From contig JAKVBI010000030.1 of assembly GCA_022447545.1 (NCBI GenBank), positions 1 through 56,808 of the forward strand: a stretch of 56,808 nucleotides of DNA, in the 5' to 3' direction. Shown piece after piece: positions 33,442 through 41,618 of this stretch. The DNA is from Myxococcota bacterium (lineage in GTDB: Bacteria > Myxococcota_A > UBA9160 > SMWR01). The position numbers and the translations under genes are program-made. Under the pieces are notes generated by a model. That model was not told the origin of the DNA. It did not search any database and was given only the letters and a program-made list of their open reading frames with translations. The first letter of the stretch is position 1. Every line of letters starts with the position of its first letter.

Positions 33442-34248
33442 CTATTGGATCCGCTTCAGGTAGCCACCGGGGTTGTTGGTCAACCGGAATCGCTCTCTTG
33501 AGGAGTCGATTACGAAATCATCATTCTCGGCTAGAAAAGCGTCGATTCCCTCGGATCCGGATTTTGAAGCCTTGAGTGGACGGACAATTCCAGTGTCCTG
33601 AACGATGATGTAGCTCCCGACGGGAACGATCTTCGAATACAGATCGAGCTCGGCCTTTACGTGCTCCGGTGTGTGAAGAGAGTCGAGGATCACCAGGACG
33701 CGTTTGTCGCGCGTTCGATTGACGATCTTCTGGAAGATCGCTGGGTCCGTCGAGCTGCCGCGGAAGAACTTGACTCGCCGCTTCCAGAGTGGTCGGTGCG
33801 ACGCCTCCCGCTGGCGATTCTCGATATCGACGGTGAAGACGCGCGCATCGGGGTTGATCGATTGTAGGATCGTCGCCCATAGGAGTGCACTGCCGCCGAA
33901 ATGCGTTCCTGTCTCTACGATGACATCGGGTTGGACCTCGTAGATCACTTCTTGTGTGATCCAAACGTCGAGTGGATTCTGCAACGTCTCGATTCCCATG
34001 AATCGGTTCGCGCGGAAATAGTTGCTCGAACTGAACCAGCGAATCGCAAAGTAGTAGGCGAGTTCTTCGTCGCTGAGCTCACTCACCGGAAGCTTGGCGA
34101 TGGCCATTTTCTCGTCGTAGAAACGCGGGGCGCTCGGTTCGGCCCGCGTGGGGGGCGCCGTGCTGGCGACAATCATGAGTGCGACAAGGCAGGAGACGAC
34201 GCGATGGACGGCGAGGTCTCGATGGTGGGTGGGGGTGCTGTCTCTCAA
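33442..34248 (-). CDS. CmcI-like (cephalosporin hydroxylase family) protein with signal peptide
   Basis: The 268-residue product has a hydrophobic N-terminal segment ending near PPTRAEPSAP, that is, a signal peptide, unexpected for this family. Behind it is a complete CmcI/rhamnosyl O-methyltransferase-type domain. It contains VIVETGTHFGGSALLWATIL (SAM-binding motif I), VFTVDIE, ILDSLHTPEHVKAELDLYS and GSYIIVQDT. Members act as SAM-dependent O-methyltransferases or modify sugars. If really exported it could not have SAM in the periplasm, so either the N-terminus is a membrane anchor facing in or the function changed. It lies 147 bp upstream of the alpha/beta hydrolase on the same strand. Confidence 0.8.
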   Translation of the reverse strand: MRDSTPTHHRDLAVHRVVSCLVALMIVASTAPPTRAEPSAPRFYDEKMAIAKLPVSELSDEELAYYFAIRWFSSSNYFRANRFMGIETLQNPLDVWITQEVIYEVQPDVIVETGTHFGGSALLWATILQSINPDARVFTVDIENRQREASHRPLWKRRVKFFRGSSTDPAIFQKIVNRTRDKRVLVILDSLHTPEHVKAELDLYSKIVPVGSYIIVQDTGIVRPLKASKSGSEGIDAFLAENDDFVIDSSRERFRLTNNPGGYLKRIQ

Positions 34249-34543
34249 TTCTCGATTTCCCTCTCTCGATGTTCCGGTCTATCGTAGCCCTCCGAAGCCA
34301 TCTGTGAGGCCCCGTCGTGGGGGGCGGACGGCAGGGCACTGGGAAGCGGGGTTGGAACGGCAGTTGCGGCCCGGTGGGGTGGGATTCGAGCCAGGCGCAC
34401 GGTCCGCAATCGCCTTGCGGCTGACGTTAGCTCCGATGCCCGCATTGGAGTTTCGGGCCCTCCGGCCGAGGTTCGCTTTGAAGCGTGCCCGAGTTCTCTG
34501 ATGACTGTTATGTTGGAATCCTTTGCATCGAGAGGGCGTAGAC

Positions 34544-36043
34544 ATGACAGAGGGAGAAGCGGGCATGGCACAAGCCGTGGAACCGCGGCGCGCAGCGTCT
34601 GTGGAGCGCTGGCAGGGAGAGAGCGATGTCCTGGTCGTGGGGTTTGGCTCGGCGGGGGTTTGCGCTGCCAGCCAGGCGGCCAGGGATGGGGCCGAGGTGC
34701 TCGCCTTCGAGCGTGCCTGGCAGGGTGGAGGTACTTCGGCGGAATCCACCGGGCAGATCTACATGGGTGGCGGCACGCCTTTGCAAAGGGCCTGCGGGTT
34801 CGAGGACGACCCTGACGAAATGGCCAAATATCTGGAGGCCTCCTGCGGCCCTGGAGCTGATGTGGCGAAGATTCGTCTCTTCAGCGAACGCAGCGTCGAG
34901 CACTTCCACTGGATCACGGATCAGGGGATCCGCTTCGACGAAGACGTGGTGGACTATCAGGTGAGTACCATGCCCGCACCGGGTAAGGCGTTGAGCTGGA
35001 CCGGGAGTGAGCGTGCCTATCCATTTTGCGAAATTGCCCGGCCTGCACCGCGGGGGCATAACGTGAACGTGGACGGCACGCCCAGTGGGGAGTTGTTGAT
35101 GCGAACGCTGATCGCGGGCGCCCAGCGCGCCGGGGTTCGTGTTCAGCCGCAGTCCGACGTTCGGCGCCTGATCGTGGAAAATGATGGTCACGTGGTGGGG
35201 GTGGAGGCGCGCATCGATGGGGATTTGTGCTGTTTTCGGGCCCACAGCGCCGTCGTGCTCGCCACAGGGGGATTCGTGAGCAATGAAGAAATGCTGCAGC
35301 GCCACGCTCCCGAATTGTTGCGCTGTGGTCGACCCATCGCGGCGGAAACGAGCGATGACGGGCTGGGCATTCAGATGGGAATGGCGGCAGGAGGCGAAAC
35401 CATTCGCATGGGGTCAGCGTGCATCGTGTTGGGTTTCGCATACGGGAACCGCAAGAACATTCGCGGAATTCTCGTCAACGGGAGAGGCCAGCGATACGTG
35501 AACGAGGATGTCTACCAGAGCCTGCATGGCGAGATTGCGCTGCTACGCCAGGACGGGGACGTCTACCTGATCGTGGACGACACGATCTATGAGCCCAACC
35601 CCGAGGATCCGGAACTTGGAGGGACCACGTATCCTCTATTGGCGGTTGCGGAAACCGTGGAAGAGTTGGAACAGGAACTCGGTATGCCGGACCGGAGCCT
35701 CACGCATACCGTGAACGTCTACAATGAGAACGCGAGGCGTGGAGAAGACCCGTTCTTCCACAAGGAATCCTGTTGGTTGCAGGCGCTGGATACGCCCCCC
35801 TTTGCGGCCATCGATCTGCGAGTGGGAAAGGGTCCGTATTCGGTCTTCACCCTGGGTGGGCTACGTACCGATTCCTCCCAACAGGTTCAGACCTCTAGTG
35901 GTGCGCCGGTGCCAGGCCTGTTCGCGGCTGGCCGCACTGCTTCGGGGATTCCTGCCCAGGGATACAACAGTGGCCTTTCCCTCGCAGATTGTACGTTCAG
36001 TGGCCGAGTCGCTGGAGCCGCGGCAGCTGCACTGCGCCCCTGA
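34544..36043 (+). CDS. FAD-dependent oxidoreductase (fumarate reductase / ketosteroid dehydrogenase-like)
   Basis: ATG 34544 (GAGAGGG upstream) gives 499 residues. The FAD-binding-2 family motif VLVVGFGSAGVCAASQAARDGAEVLAFE starts near residue 30. The G-rich TSAESTGQIYMGGG segment, VLATGGFVSNEEML and the C-terminal GLFAAGRTASGIPAQGYNSGLSLADCTFSGRVAG follow. This is closest to flavoproteins of the fumarate reductase / 3-oxosteroid 1-dehydrogenase group. FAD is noncovalent or covalent depending on histidine, and none stands out. No signal peptide, so cytoplasmic. It is a single gene. Substrate unknown; a steroid or cyclohexane-type ring is a guess from the family. Confidence 0.87.
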   Translation: MTEGEAGMAQAVEPRRAASVERWQGESDVLVVGFGSAGVCAASQAARDGAEVLAFERAWQGGGTSAESTGQIYMGGGTPLQRACGFEDDPDEMAKYLEASCGPGADVAKIRLFSERSVEHFHWITDQGIRFDEDVVDYQVSTMPAPGKALSWTGSERAYPFCEIARPAPRGHNVNVDGTPSGELLMRTLIAGAQRAGVRVQPQSDVRRLIVENDGHVVGVEARIDGDLCCFRAHSAVVLATGGFVSNEEMLQRHAPELLRCGRPIAAETSDDGLGIQMGMAAGGETIRMGSACIVLGFAYGNRKNIRGILVNGRGQRYVNEDVYQSLHGEIALLRQDGDVYLIVDDTIYEPNPEDPELGGTTYPLLAVAETVEELEQELGMPDRSLTHTVNVYNENARRGEDPFFHKESCWLQALDTPPFAAIDLRVGKGPYSVFTLGGLRTDSSQQVQTSSGAPVPGLFAAGRTASGIPAQGYNSGLSLADCTFSGRVAGAAAAALRP

Positions 36044-36163
36044 AATGAGCGATGGGTGTGTCGGGATTCGGAGATCCCGTTGTTCATCCGAGCGCTCATC
36101 CACGGTATCCGAGTCGGGTGAGATCCCAAGGTTCTTGCCGGATGTGATGTTCGACGTAAACAA

Positions 36164-36565
36164 ATGCCCTGTCTCGCGTTGACCGCGCTCCTGCTGGTGT
36201 GTGTTCCGGACCCACCTCCCGGCGTAGTGCTCATCACGCTCGACACCACTCGCGTCGATCTCCTCTTGATCGATGGATATGAGCGCGCCACCTCACCCTG
36301 TCTCACGGAACTGGCTGCGGAGTCCGTGCGCGACTCGAGGGCCTGGTCGGTTTCGCCCTGGATCCTGCCTGCCCACGCGTCGCTGTTCACAGGGCTTGTC
36401 CCCGCATTTCAGGGAGCACACTCCGAACTCGGTGCGCCGACAACTCTTGCGGACGCCATAGACGGTCCCTTGGCGCCTATATCGAGCGTTGGAAAGCTCC
36501 CAGATGCGTCGGGGTCGATTTGCGAGAATCCAAAGGTTCCGTTCTTAACCAACTACCGCCGTTGA
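36164..36565 (+). pseudogene. Truncated sulfatase-like gene
   Basis: The 133-residue frame matches only the N-terminal quarter of a sulfatase-like protein. It has a short hydrophobic start, PGVVLITLDTTRVDLL (metal Asp), TSPCLTELAAESV, and SPWILPAHASLFTGLVPAFQGAHSE. After about residue 100 the sequence stops resembling the family and a stop follows; the remaining 350 residues with DHG and C-terminal metal ligands are absent. The nucleophile position, Thr in the two intact copies here, is Ile (W-I-L-P-A). Both points argue for a dead remnant. Its 3' end overlaps the sulfotransferase gene by 13 bp on the other strand, so the break may come from a rearrangement. Confidence 0.7.
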
Positions 36566-37323
36566 CGGTGGAGTTGCCTGTCCATGGCGGCCGCCATGGC
36601 GGCCGGATCGAGATCGGCTGGTACGAAGTTGGCGATGGCTCTGGCCGTCTCCATCGGATTGGCCACCACTTTGGGGTAATGAACGAAGAGCGTGTCCACG
36701 TCAGGTCGTTGGGCCAGGATGTCACGTGAATTCACGAGTTGGCGGTGGAAGGCTGCACGTAAACTCGCGTTCTCGTTCTGAGTCTGAGCGGGGTCGCGGC
36801 CCAGCCGCGCGAGCATCACCGTCTGAGAGGCGAGAACCTCTTCGAGATCACGTTGGGTGAAGACCACCCGATACAATCGGCCCCGCTGAACGGGCAGGTA
36901 GGGCAGCATCGGGGCGATGATCTTGACGGCGCGGCCTGATCCGTCCGCGAGGAAACTGGCGTCGTCGCGCAACGCCTTGGTGGCCTCGAGTTCGAGATAA
37001 CCTCTCGGGTTGTCTTCGTCAGGTTTCCGCACGTCGTCCGAGAGGATCGGCATTCCGCCCGCGGCTAGCATCTGCATCAACAGCGAGGTTCCCGAGCGGG
37101 GTAATCCAGCCACCACCGTCACTACATTCGCTCGCCAGTTACCAGGTCGATCGAGTACCGACTGCGAGAGATGCGGTGCAATTCGGCCCGAATTCTCGAG
37201 ATTCTCGCTTTCACCCACGAGCTTGGAACTCCGCTCGGAATCGTGCCACTCGAAGGAGGTAAGCAAACCCACTTTCGCGGGTATAAACGCGGTTGGATGG
37301 GCCTGATTGTTCTCGGTGTGCAT
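36553..37323 (-). CDS. Sulfotransferase family protein
   Basis: From ATG 37323 the product has 256 residues; the open frame extends to 37536 but overlaps the DDN-like gene and lacks family features, so I prefer 37323. The 5'-phosphosulfate binding loop is VVAGLPRSGTSLLMQML, and the 3'-phosphate contact segment is VVFTQRDLEEVLASQ. PAPS-dependent sulfotransferases of this bacterial type sulfate small molecules or polysaccharides in the cytoplasm. It sits between the sulfatase remnant and the DDN-like gene, 85 bp downstream of the latter. The C-terminus (AMAAAMDRQLHRQRR) is short for the family (usually 300 or more), so slight truncation is possible. Confidence 0.75.
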   Translation of the reverse strand: MHTENNQAHPTAFIPAKVGLLTSFEWHDSERSSKLVGESENLENSGRIAPHLSQSVLDRPGNWRANVVTVVAGLPRSGTSLLMQMLAAGGMPILSDDVRKPDEDNPRGYLELEATKALRDDASFLADGSGRAVKIIAPMLPYLPVQRGRLYRVVFTQRDLEEVLASQTVMLARLGRDPAQTQNENASLRAAFHRQLVNSRDILAQRPDVDTLFVHYPKVVANPMETARAIANFVPADLDPAAMAAAMDRQLHRQRR

Positions 37324-37408
37324 GGTGTGGGCGATCGGACTCGAGGGCCGAGAGGTTCGGGGAGTCGTACTTTGGCGGACGGAAACAATACATTTCAGTG
37401 CGGGGCGC

Positions 37409-37822
37409 CTATTCTTTTTCCGCTGAATCAGCAATGGGGTCGAGTCGTAGGAACCTTTGCGGGGCAAAGCCGACCATGATCTTGAAGCCGGTTCCATTGC
37501 CGATATCACGCGAGACGCGGGCGTGTTCTTCCTCACCGATCGCTATGGCAAGGTAGTCGGCGGTGGCTCCGTCCATGGTCACGCGTACCTGCGGGTTTTC
37601 GAGGGCCGCGTTGTACCAAGCGCGAGGCCAGTGGTTGGCGGAAGCGTAGAGGTGTCCGCCGCTGAAGTCCCTCCCAAGGACGCGGTTCGAAGCAACGCCA
37701 TTCGAATCCGTGGTCGTGATGACGATGTTGTCTCCGAACTCGGGCTGCACCAGCGCGAGCATCGACTCGAGGACAACGACTAGAGCCACGTAGCTGAGAA
37801 ACGCGATTCCCACGATCTTCAT
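37409..37822 (-). CDS. DDN-like (DUF385) protein with membrane anchor
   Basis: The 137-residue protein starts with a signal-anchor (IVGIAFLSYVALVVVLESML). The rest resembles the DDN/nitroreductase deazaflavin family: GGHLYASANHWPRAWYNAALENPQVRVTMDGATADYLAIAI, then a helix with EEEHARVSRD. The usual TTGRKSG motif is replaced by ITTTDSNGVASNRVLG. If it binds F420 it does so in an altered way; some members instead bind other cofactors. Start ATG 37822 follows GAAGGACC. It lies just upstream of the sulfotransferase, so they may be co-transcribed. Confidence 0.65.
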   Translation of the reverse strand: MKIVGIAFLSYVALVVVLESMLALVQPEFGDNIVITTTDSNGVASNRVLGRDFSGGHLYASANHWPRAWYNAALENPQVRVTMDGATADYLAIAIGEEEHARVSRDIGNGTGFKIMVGFAPQRFLRLDPIADSAEKE

Positions 37823-37993
37823 TTCGGTCCTTCTTCTCTATTTATAGACCGAGAAGACGGGATGCCCGGGTCCGATGCTGCGTAGGACCTGTCAGGTGGG
37901 CTCGGTTGCGCGGCTTTCTCGACCCGGGTCTCGCCGTTGGGAAATCGCGTAGCGATCTCTCGCTGCGTTGCCCTTCCCAGATTCTGGTGCGCC

Positions 37994-39004
37994 TCATCTC
38001 ACGCGCGGGGCCATCAATTCGGCTACCTGGACCGCGTTCAACGCGGCACCCTTGAGCAGTTGGTCGCCGCTGACGAAGAGCTCCACTGCGTTTGGGGTCG
38101 ACTGGTCGTGCCGGATGCGTCCGACCCGGACGTTGTCCTCGCCCGTGCACTCTCGTGGCATCGGGAAGTGGTTGCTGTCGCGATCGTCGCAGAGTTCCAC
38201 ACCGTCGAACTCGGCAAGAGCATCGCGTACCGAGGTAAGCTCGACCGGGCGATCGAACTGAACGTTCACGCTTTCGCAATGAGCTCGGAGGACAGGCACT
38301 CGAACGCAGGTGGCGCTGATTTTGAGGTCCGGTCGGCCCAAAATTTTCTGGGTCTCGGTCATCAGCTTGTTCTCTTCGCCGTTGTAACCGTTTTCCTCGA
38401 CCTCAGAGTTGTGTGAGAAGAGGTTGAAGGCGATGGGCCATTGGAATGCCTCGGGTGCGGGCTCCTCGTTCGCAAGATATCCGCGCGTTTGCTCCAGAAG
38501 CTCCTCCATCGCCAATGCCCCCGCACCACTGGTGGATTGATAGGTCGAGACGATTACTCGCTCGATGCGTCCCAGGGAGCTGAGCGGCGCCAGGGCCATG
38601 CACAGGATGATCGCGGCACAGTTGGGGTTTGCGATGAGTCTTTGATCTTCGCGAATGTTCGCCCCGTTGATTTCCGGGACGACGAGCGGGATTTCCGGGT
38701 CCATGCGAAACGCGCTGGAATTGTCCACCACGATGGCACCGGAGCGCAGGGCGGAGGGAGTAAACTCGCGACTGCGGGTCGCACCTGCGCTGAAAAGCGC
38801 CAGGTCGACGCCCTCGAACGCGTTTTCCTCCAGCGCCTGAACGGTCACCGGTTCGCCGCGGAAGGAGAGCGTCTTGCCCGCCGAGCGGGGAGAGGCCAGG
38901 GGGAGCAAGCGCCCCACCGGGAAGTTTCGCTGCTCCAGCACCGCCAGGATTTCGGTGCCCACCGCACCGGTGGCCCCCACGATCGCCAGGTTCAAAAGAG
39001 ACAT
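37994..39004 (-). CDS. asd: Aspartate-semialdehyde dehydrogenase
   Basis: The 336-residue enzyme has the NADP-binding motif GATGAVG (residues 10-16). Catalytic cysteine is C129 in NPNCAAI; the catalytic histidine is in VRVPVLRAHCESV. The dimer-interface motif VSTYQSTSGAGALAMEEL and NLFSHNSEVEENGYNGEENKLM identify the USG-1-type bacterial Asd. It reduces aspartyl phosphate to aspartate semialdehyde, the branch point to lysine, diaminopimelate, methionine and threonine. GGAG precedes ATG 39004. About 140 nt upstream of it lies a complete transcription attenuator with a threonine-rich leader peptide, so expression should respond to charged tRNA-Thr. The downstream DDN-like gene is 171 bp away and probably separate. 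Confidence 0.95.
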   Translation of the reverse strand: MSLLNLAIVGATGAVGTEILAVLEQRNFPVGRLLPLASPRSAGKTLSFRGEPVTVQALEENAFEGVDLALFSAGATRSREFTPSALRSGAIVVDNSSAFRMDPEIPLVVPEINGANIREDQRLIANPNCAAIILCMALAPLSSLGRIERVIVSTYQSTSGAGALAMEELLEQTRGYLANEEPAPEAFQWPIAFNLFSHNSEVEENGYNGEENKLMTETQKILGRPDLKISATCVRVPVLRAHCESVNVQFDRPVELTSVRDALAEFDGVELCDDRDSNHFPMPRECTGEDNVRVGRIRHDQSTPNAVELFVSGDQLLKGAALNAVQVAELMAPRVR

Positions 39005-39147
39005 GTGTTTGGCTCCAATCTCCGCCCCGAGGCGGGAGTCGATTTCCTGTGTTTCAGCGACCCCTTGGGCTCGCGTTGCCGTGGGCCGAAACTGGATTTT
39101 TCCTGCGGTCTTGGTGGTTGGTTACGCATTGTTCGTATTGGCCTGCT

Positions 39148-39188
39148 GGGGAAAAGAAAACGCCCTCCCGGCGGTCGGAAGGGCGTTT
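39148..39188 (-). terminator. Intrinsic terminator of the asd attenuator
   Basis: On the minus strand AAACGCCCTTCCG (39188-39176) pairs with CGGGAGGGCGTTT (39170-39158) through 13 bp with one G-U wobble. The loop is ACCGC. The tail TTTTCTTTTC follows immediately. This is a strong rho-independent terminator placed between the leader peptide and asd, not after a gene, which is the mark of attenuation. Confidence 0.85.
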
Positions 39189-39212
39189 GGTGAATCCGTT
39201 GCGGCCCTTCCG
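39176..39212 (-). promoter_or_regulatory. Antiterminator hairpin of the asd attenuator
   Basis: CGGAAGGGC (39212-39204), starting 1 nt after the leader stop codon, is the perfect complement of GCCCTTCCG (39184-39176), the ascending arm of the terminator. Pairing these 9 bp would prevent the terminator. A ribosome paused on threonine codons just upstream would leave this arm free to do so. Confidence 0.75.
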
Positions 39213-39213
39213 G

Positions 39214-39327
39214 CTAGGTCGTCTCCGTCGTTGTGCGAGTGATGGTGGCGTAGGTGTGTCCCGGGGTCTTTGGCGTCAACGATGCGCCGAGTCGCGGTTG
39301 GGAGAAATGGATCTCGAAAAGCTTCAT
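39214..39327 (-). CDS. Threonine-rich leader peptide of the asd attenuator
   Basis: The 37-codon frame begins MKLFEIHFSQ and ends TYATITRTTTETT followed by TAG. Threonine makes up 10 of its last 20 residues, with one isoleucine among them, close to the pattern of the E. coli thr leader. Its stop codon lies directly before the antiterminator arm, and the terminator follows. As in thr operons, ribosome stalling for lack of charged tRNA-Thr should favour antitermination and read-through into asd. No Shine-Dalgarno is visible; a candidate promoter would put the transcript start within a few bases of the ATG, so the peptide could be translated from a leaderless message. The peptide needs no function of its own. 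Confidence 0.75.
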   Translation of the reverse strand: MKLFEIHFSQPRLGASLTPKTPGHTYATITRTTTETT

Positions 39328-39335
39328 TTCGGCAA

Positions 39336-39364
39336 AATTTGAGGGGTGCACGTTCGTTTGTCAA
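39336..39364 (-). promoter_or_regulatory. Candidate promoter of the asd leader
   Basis: A perfect -35 box TTGACA lies at 39364-39359 (minus). Seventeen bases later comes CAAATT (39341-39336), a weak -10. The start of transcription would be near 39329, almost at the leader ATG (39327). The -10 is poor, so the exact placement is uncertain. Confidence 0.4.
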
Positions 39365-40333
39365 GTACTTGCCATGGACGGTTCTGGCGGCCAGTGGTGG
39401 CCGACGCGAATCCGAAGTCTGGCCGGAAGCCCAGTGCAAGTCCCAAGTCATGCTTCTCTAGTCGGGCCTTGTCTGAGGTGTCTCGGGGCTCCCGGTCAGG
39501 TTTTTTCACAGGCTTTGATTCCGTCGCCCTCCCCGGTCAGTCGGGGAAAAGGCGCGCCCTGCCACGTTCGGAAACTTGGAAGGTGGGGTCTGGATCCTGG
39601 CCGCTCTTGCACGCGACCTGTTCCTCCGAGGGGTCCTTTGGTCGAAACCGGCGCGGCCCCAATTCGACGCGTGCGAACGCTGCACCCGGCGTCGAACTCG
39701 ATGTGCGTTGGCCGGATACGGGTAGTCCATCCATCCAGTACCGTTGGGTCTGGAGGGTTCTTGTGCCTGGGGCCGGCGGCAGGAAGAAACAAATTCTGCC
39801 CACGCTGAAGCCTCCGCCGACAATGACTACGTGACCCTCCGTTACCCCAATTGACCCAACGAAGAACGGCTTCCAGAAAATTTACGAACGACCTCGTGAC
39901 GCTGAACGTCTGTCTGTTGAACGACACCGATTCCGAATCAGGCGTGACGGTGCCGATGGAACTCGACGACTTCGGAATGAAGGAAAATTTGCTTTCCGCC
40001 TGCAGTGCGTTACGGCTTCTGATTCTCGGCACACCTTCCTACTTAACGTATGGAACGTGCCGTGGAGACAGGCCGCCGCTCAGCTGGTCGAGCGGAGGGA
40101 GTCTCGACAGAAACCCAGTGCAAAGTCGTCTGGGAGGAAGGTGTAAAGTTCTGCGAAGTGGTTCGACTCTCGAATCACTGGCTCTCAACCCCGGAAATCA
40201 TTCTGAAGGGGCCAGAGTCTCTTTTTCGGGACCCGTGGTAACCCGGCATTGACTCGTGCCCGCACGGACATTTGGTTTAGAATGCTGGCTTGAAAATTCT
40301 TCCGGTGATTACCTGACCCATAGGAGAAGATCG
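39365..40333. other. Long intergenic region without recognisable gene
   Basis: Nearly 970 bp separate the asd leader from the amidohydrolase. Frames of 60-185 codons exist on both strands, but none has a ribosome site, a recognisable domain or a convincing composition. Some carry fragments that look protein-like (for example 40050-40241, plus). It may be a decayed gene or simply the regulatory region of two divergent transcripts. Confidence 0.4.
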
Positions 40334-41431
40334 ATGTCCAAATTTCAACTGATCTCATCGGACTCCCACGTCACGATTCCTGACGAAGCATGGCAGGAGT
40401 ATCTCGACCCCGAGTTTCGCGACCGCGCTCCCCAGATCGAGCGGACCGATGAAGGCGATTTTCGCGTCTTCGAGGGGCGGAAAACGCCGATCCTGACCCT
40501 CAATAACCTCGCTGGGAAGAAACCTGAGGATTTTTCGTTGAACGTGCGCAAGCTCGAGGACCAAAGGTCCGGCGCCTGGGATCCAGCCGAACGTATCCGG
40601 GACATGGATGCCGATGGCATCGATGCCGAAGTTCTTTATGTCGGTGGCCCCCTCATGACGGCGGATACCGAGCTCCGCCTCAATAGCGTGCGCGGTTACA
40701 ACCGTTGGCTTTCGGACTACAGTGCCCACGCTCCCAAACGTTTGCTCGGCATGGCAGCCATTCCCATCGACACACCCGAGCGCGCAGTCGAGGAGCTCCA
40801 TTTCGCAGCTGCGCAACCGGGGCTTGCGGGCGGCTACATCCCGCTCTTTCCGCCCGAGGGTGACTATGGCGACGAGAAGTGGAACCCCATGTGGGAGGCC
40901 TTTCTCGATACGGGCCTTCCCATCGGCCTACACGTGGGTGGCCGCCGCCCAGGTACACCCGTGGCAAACCTCTACGAAAGCGCGCCGCGCTTCATGACTG
41001 GGCTGGTCATGAGCAAGTTGACCATGGCCGAGTCGGTGTCTGAGTTGATCCATGGTCTTGTCATGCAGCGCTACCCGGGCCTCAAGTTCATCGCGGTCGA
41101 AGGCCAGATTGGATGGATCTCATTCTTCCAATACTATTCAGACCATATCTGGGAAAAGCACCGCTTCTGGACGAAGAGCGCGTTGAAGGAGCCGCCGAGC
41201 CACTATTTCCGTCGCCAGGTGTTTGCGACCTTTATGGAAGATCCGGTTGGCTTGCGTGAACGGGAGCACATCGGGGTCGACAACATCATGTGGGCGAGCG
41301 ACTACCCGCACTCTGAGACGACCTGGCCCAACTCGAAGACACTGACCGAGGAGTGGTTCGAATCGTATTCCAAAGAGGACAAGGACAAGATCCTCTGGAG
41401 GAACTGTGCGGAACTCTTTGGGCTCCTATGA
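40334..41431 (+). CDS. Amidohydrolase-2 (ACMSD-like) metal-dependent hydrolase
   Basis: ATG 40334 follows AGGAG; the open frame starts at 40256 but the extra 26 residues are not conserved. The 365-residue product begins FQLISSDSHVTIPDEAW, the DSH form of the first metal motif found in many catabolic amidohydrolases. It then has MDADGIDAEVLYVGG, VRGYNRWLSDYSAHAPKRLLGMAAIPIDTPERAVEEL, GLPIGLHVGG (His), LKFIAVEGQIGW and the closing NIMWASDYPHSETTWPNS with the late Asp. This places it with the decarboxylase/hydrolase branch that includes ACMSD. The target is probably a cyclic or aromatic acid. It is a single gene convergent with the selenoredoxin gene. Confidence 0.9.
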   Translation: MSKFQLISSDSHVTIPDEAWQEYLDPEFRDRAPQIERTDEGDFRVFEGRKTPILTLNNLAGKKPEDFSLNVRKLEDQRSGAWDPAERIRDMDADGIDAEVLYVGGPLMTADTELRLNSVRGYNRWLSDYSAHAPKRLLGMAAIPIDTPERAVEELHFAAAQPGLAGGYIPLFPPEGDYGDEKWNPMWEAFLDTGLPIGLHVGGRRPGTPVANLYESAPRFMTGLVMSKLTMAESVSELIHGLVMQRYPGLKFIAVEGQIGWISFFQYYSDHIWEKHRFWTKSALKEPPSHYFRRQVFATFMEDPVGLREREHIGVDNIMWASDYPHSETTWPNSKTLTEEWFESYSKEDKDKILWRNCAELFGLL

Positions 41432-41618
41432 TGGGTACTTCAGTCCTACCATTCGGCAGCTTGACTTCATGACGCACGAAGTCTTGAAACGGGATCGGAC
41501 CGGAGTGCATCGCCAGACCAGCAGCATGTTCCCCTAGGCGGCCAGCGAGGCGGATCGAGTGAATCGCGCCTAGGTCGAAGCGCAGTAGGGCCTTTGGCGG
41601 GGGCCTTGGCTGCGCCGA

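Noticed and set aside
36324-37536. Extended 327-residue start for the sulfotransferase
   Set aside because: The added 71 residues overlap the DDN-like gene and contain no family features; ATG 37323 is used.
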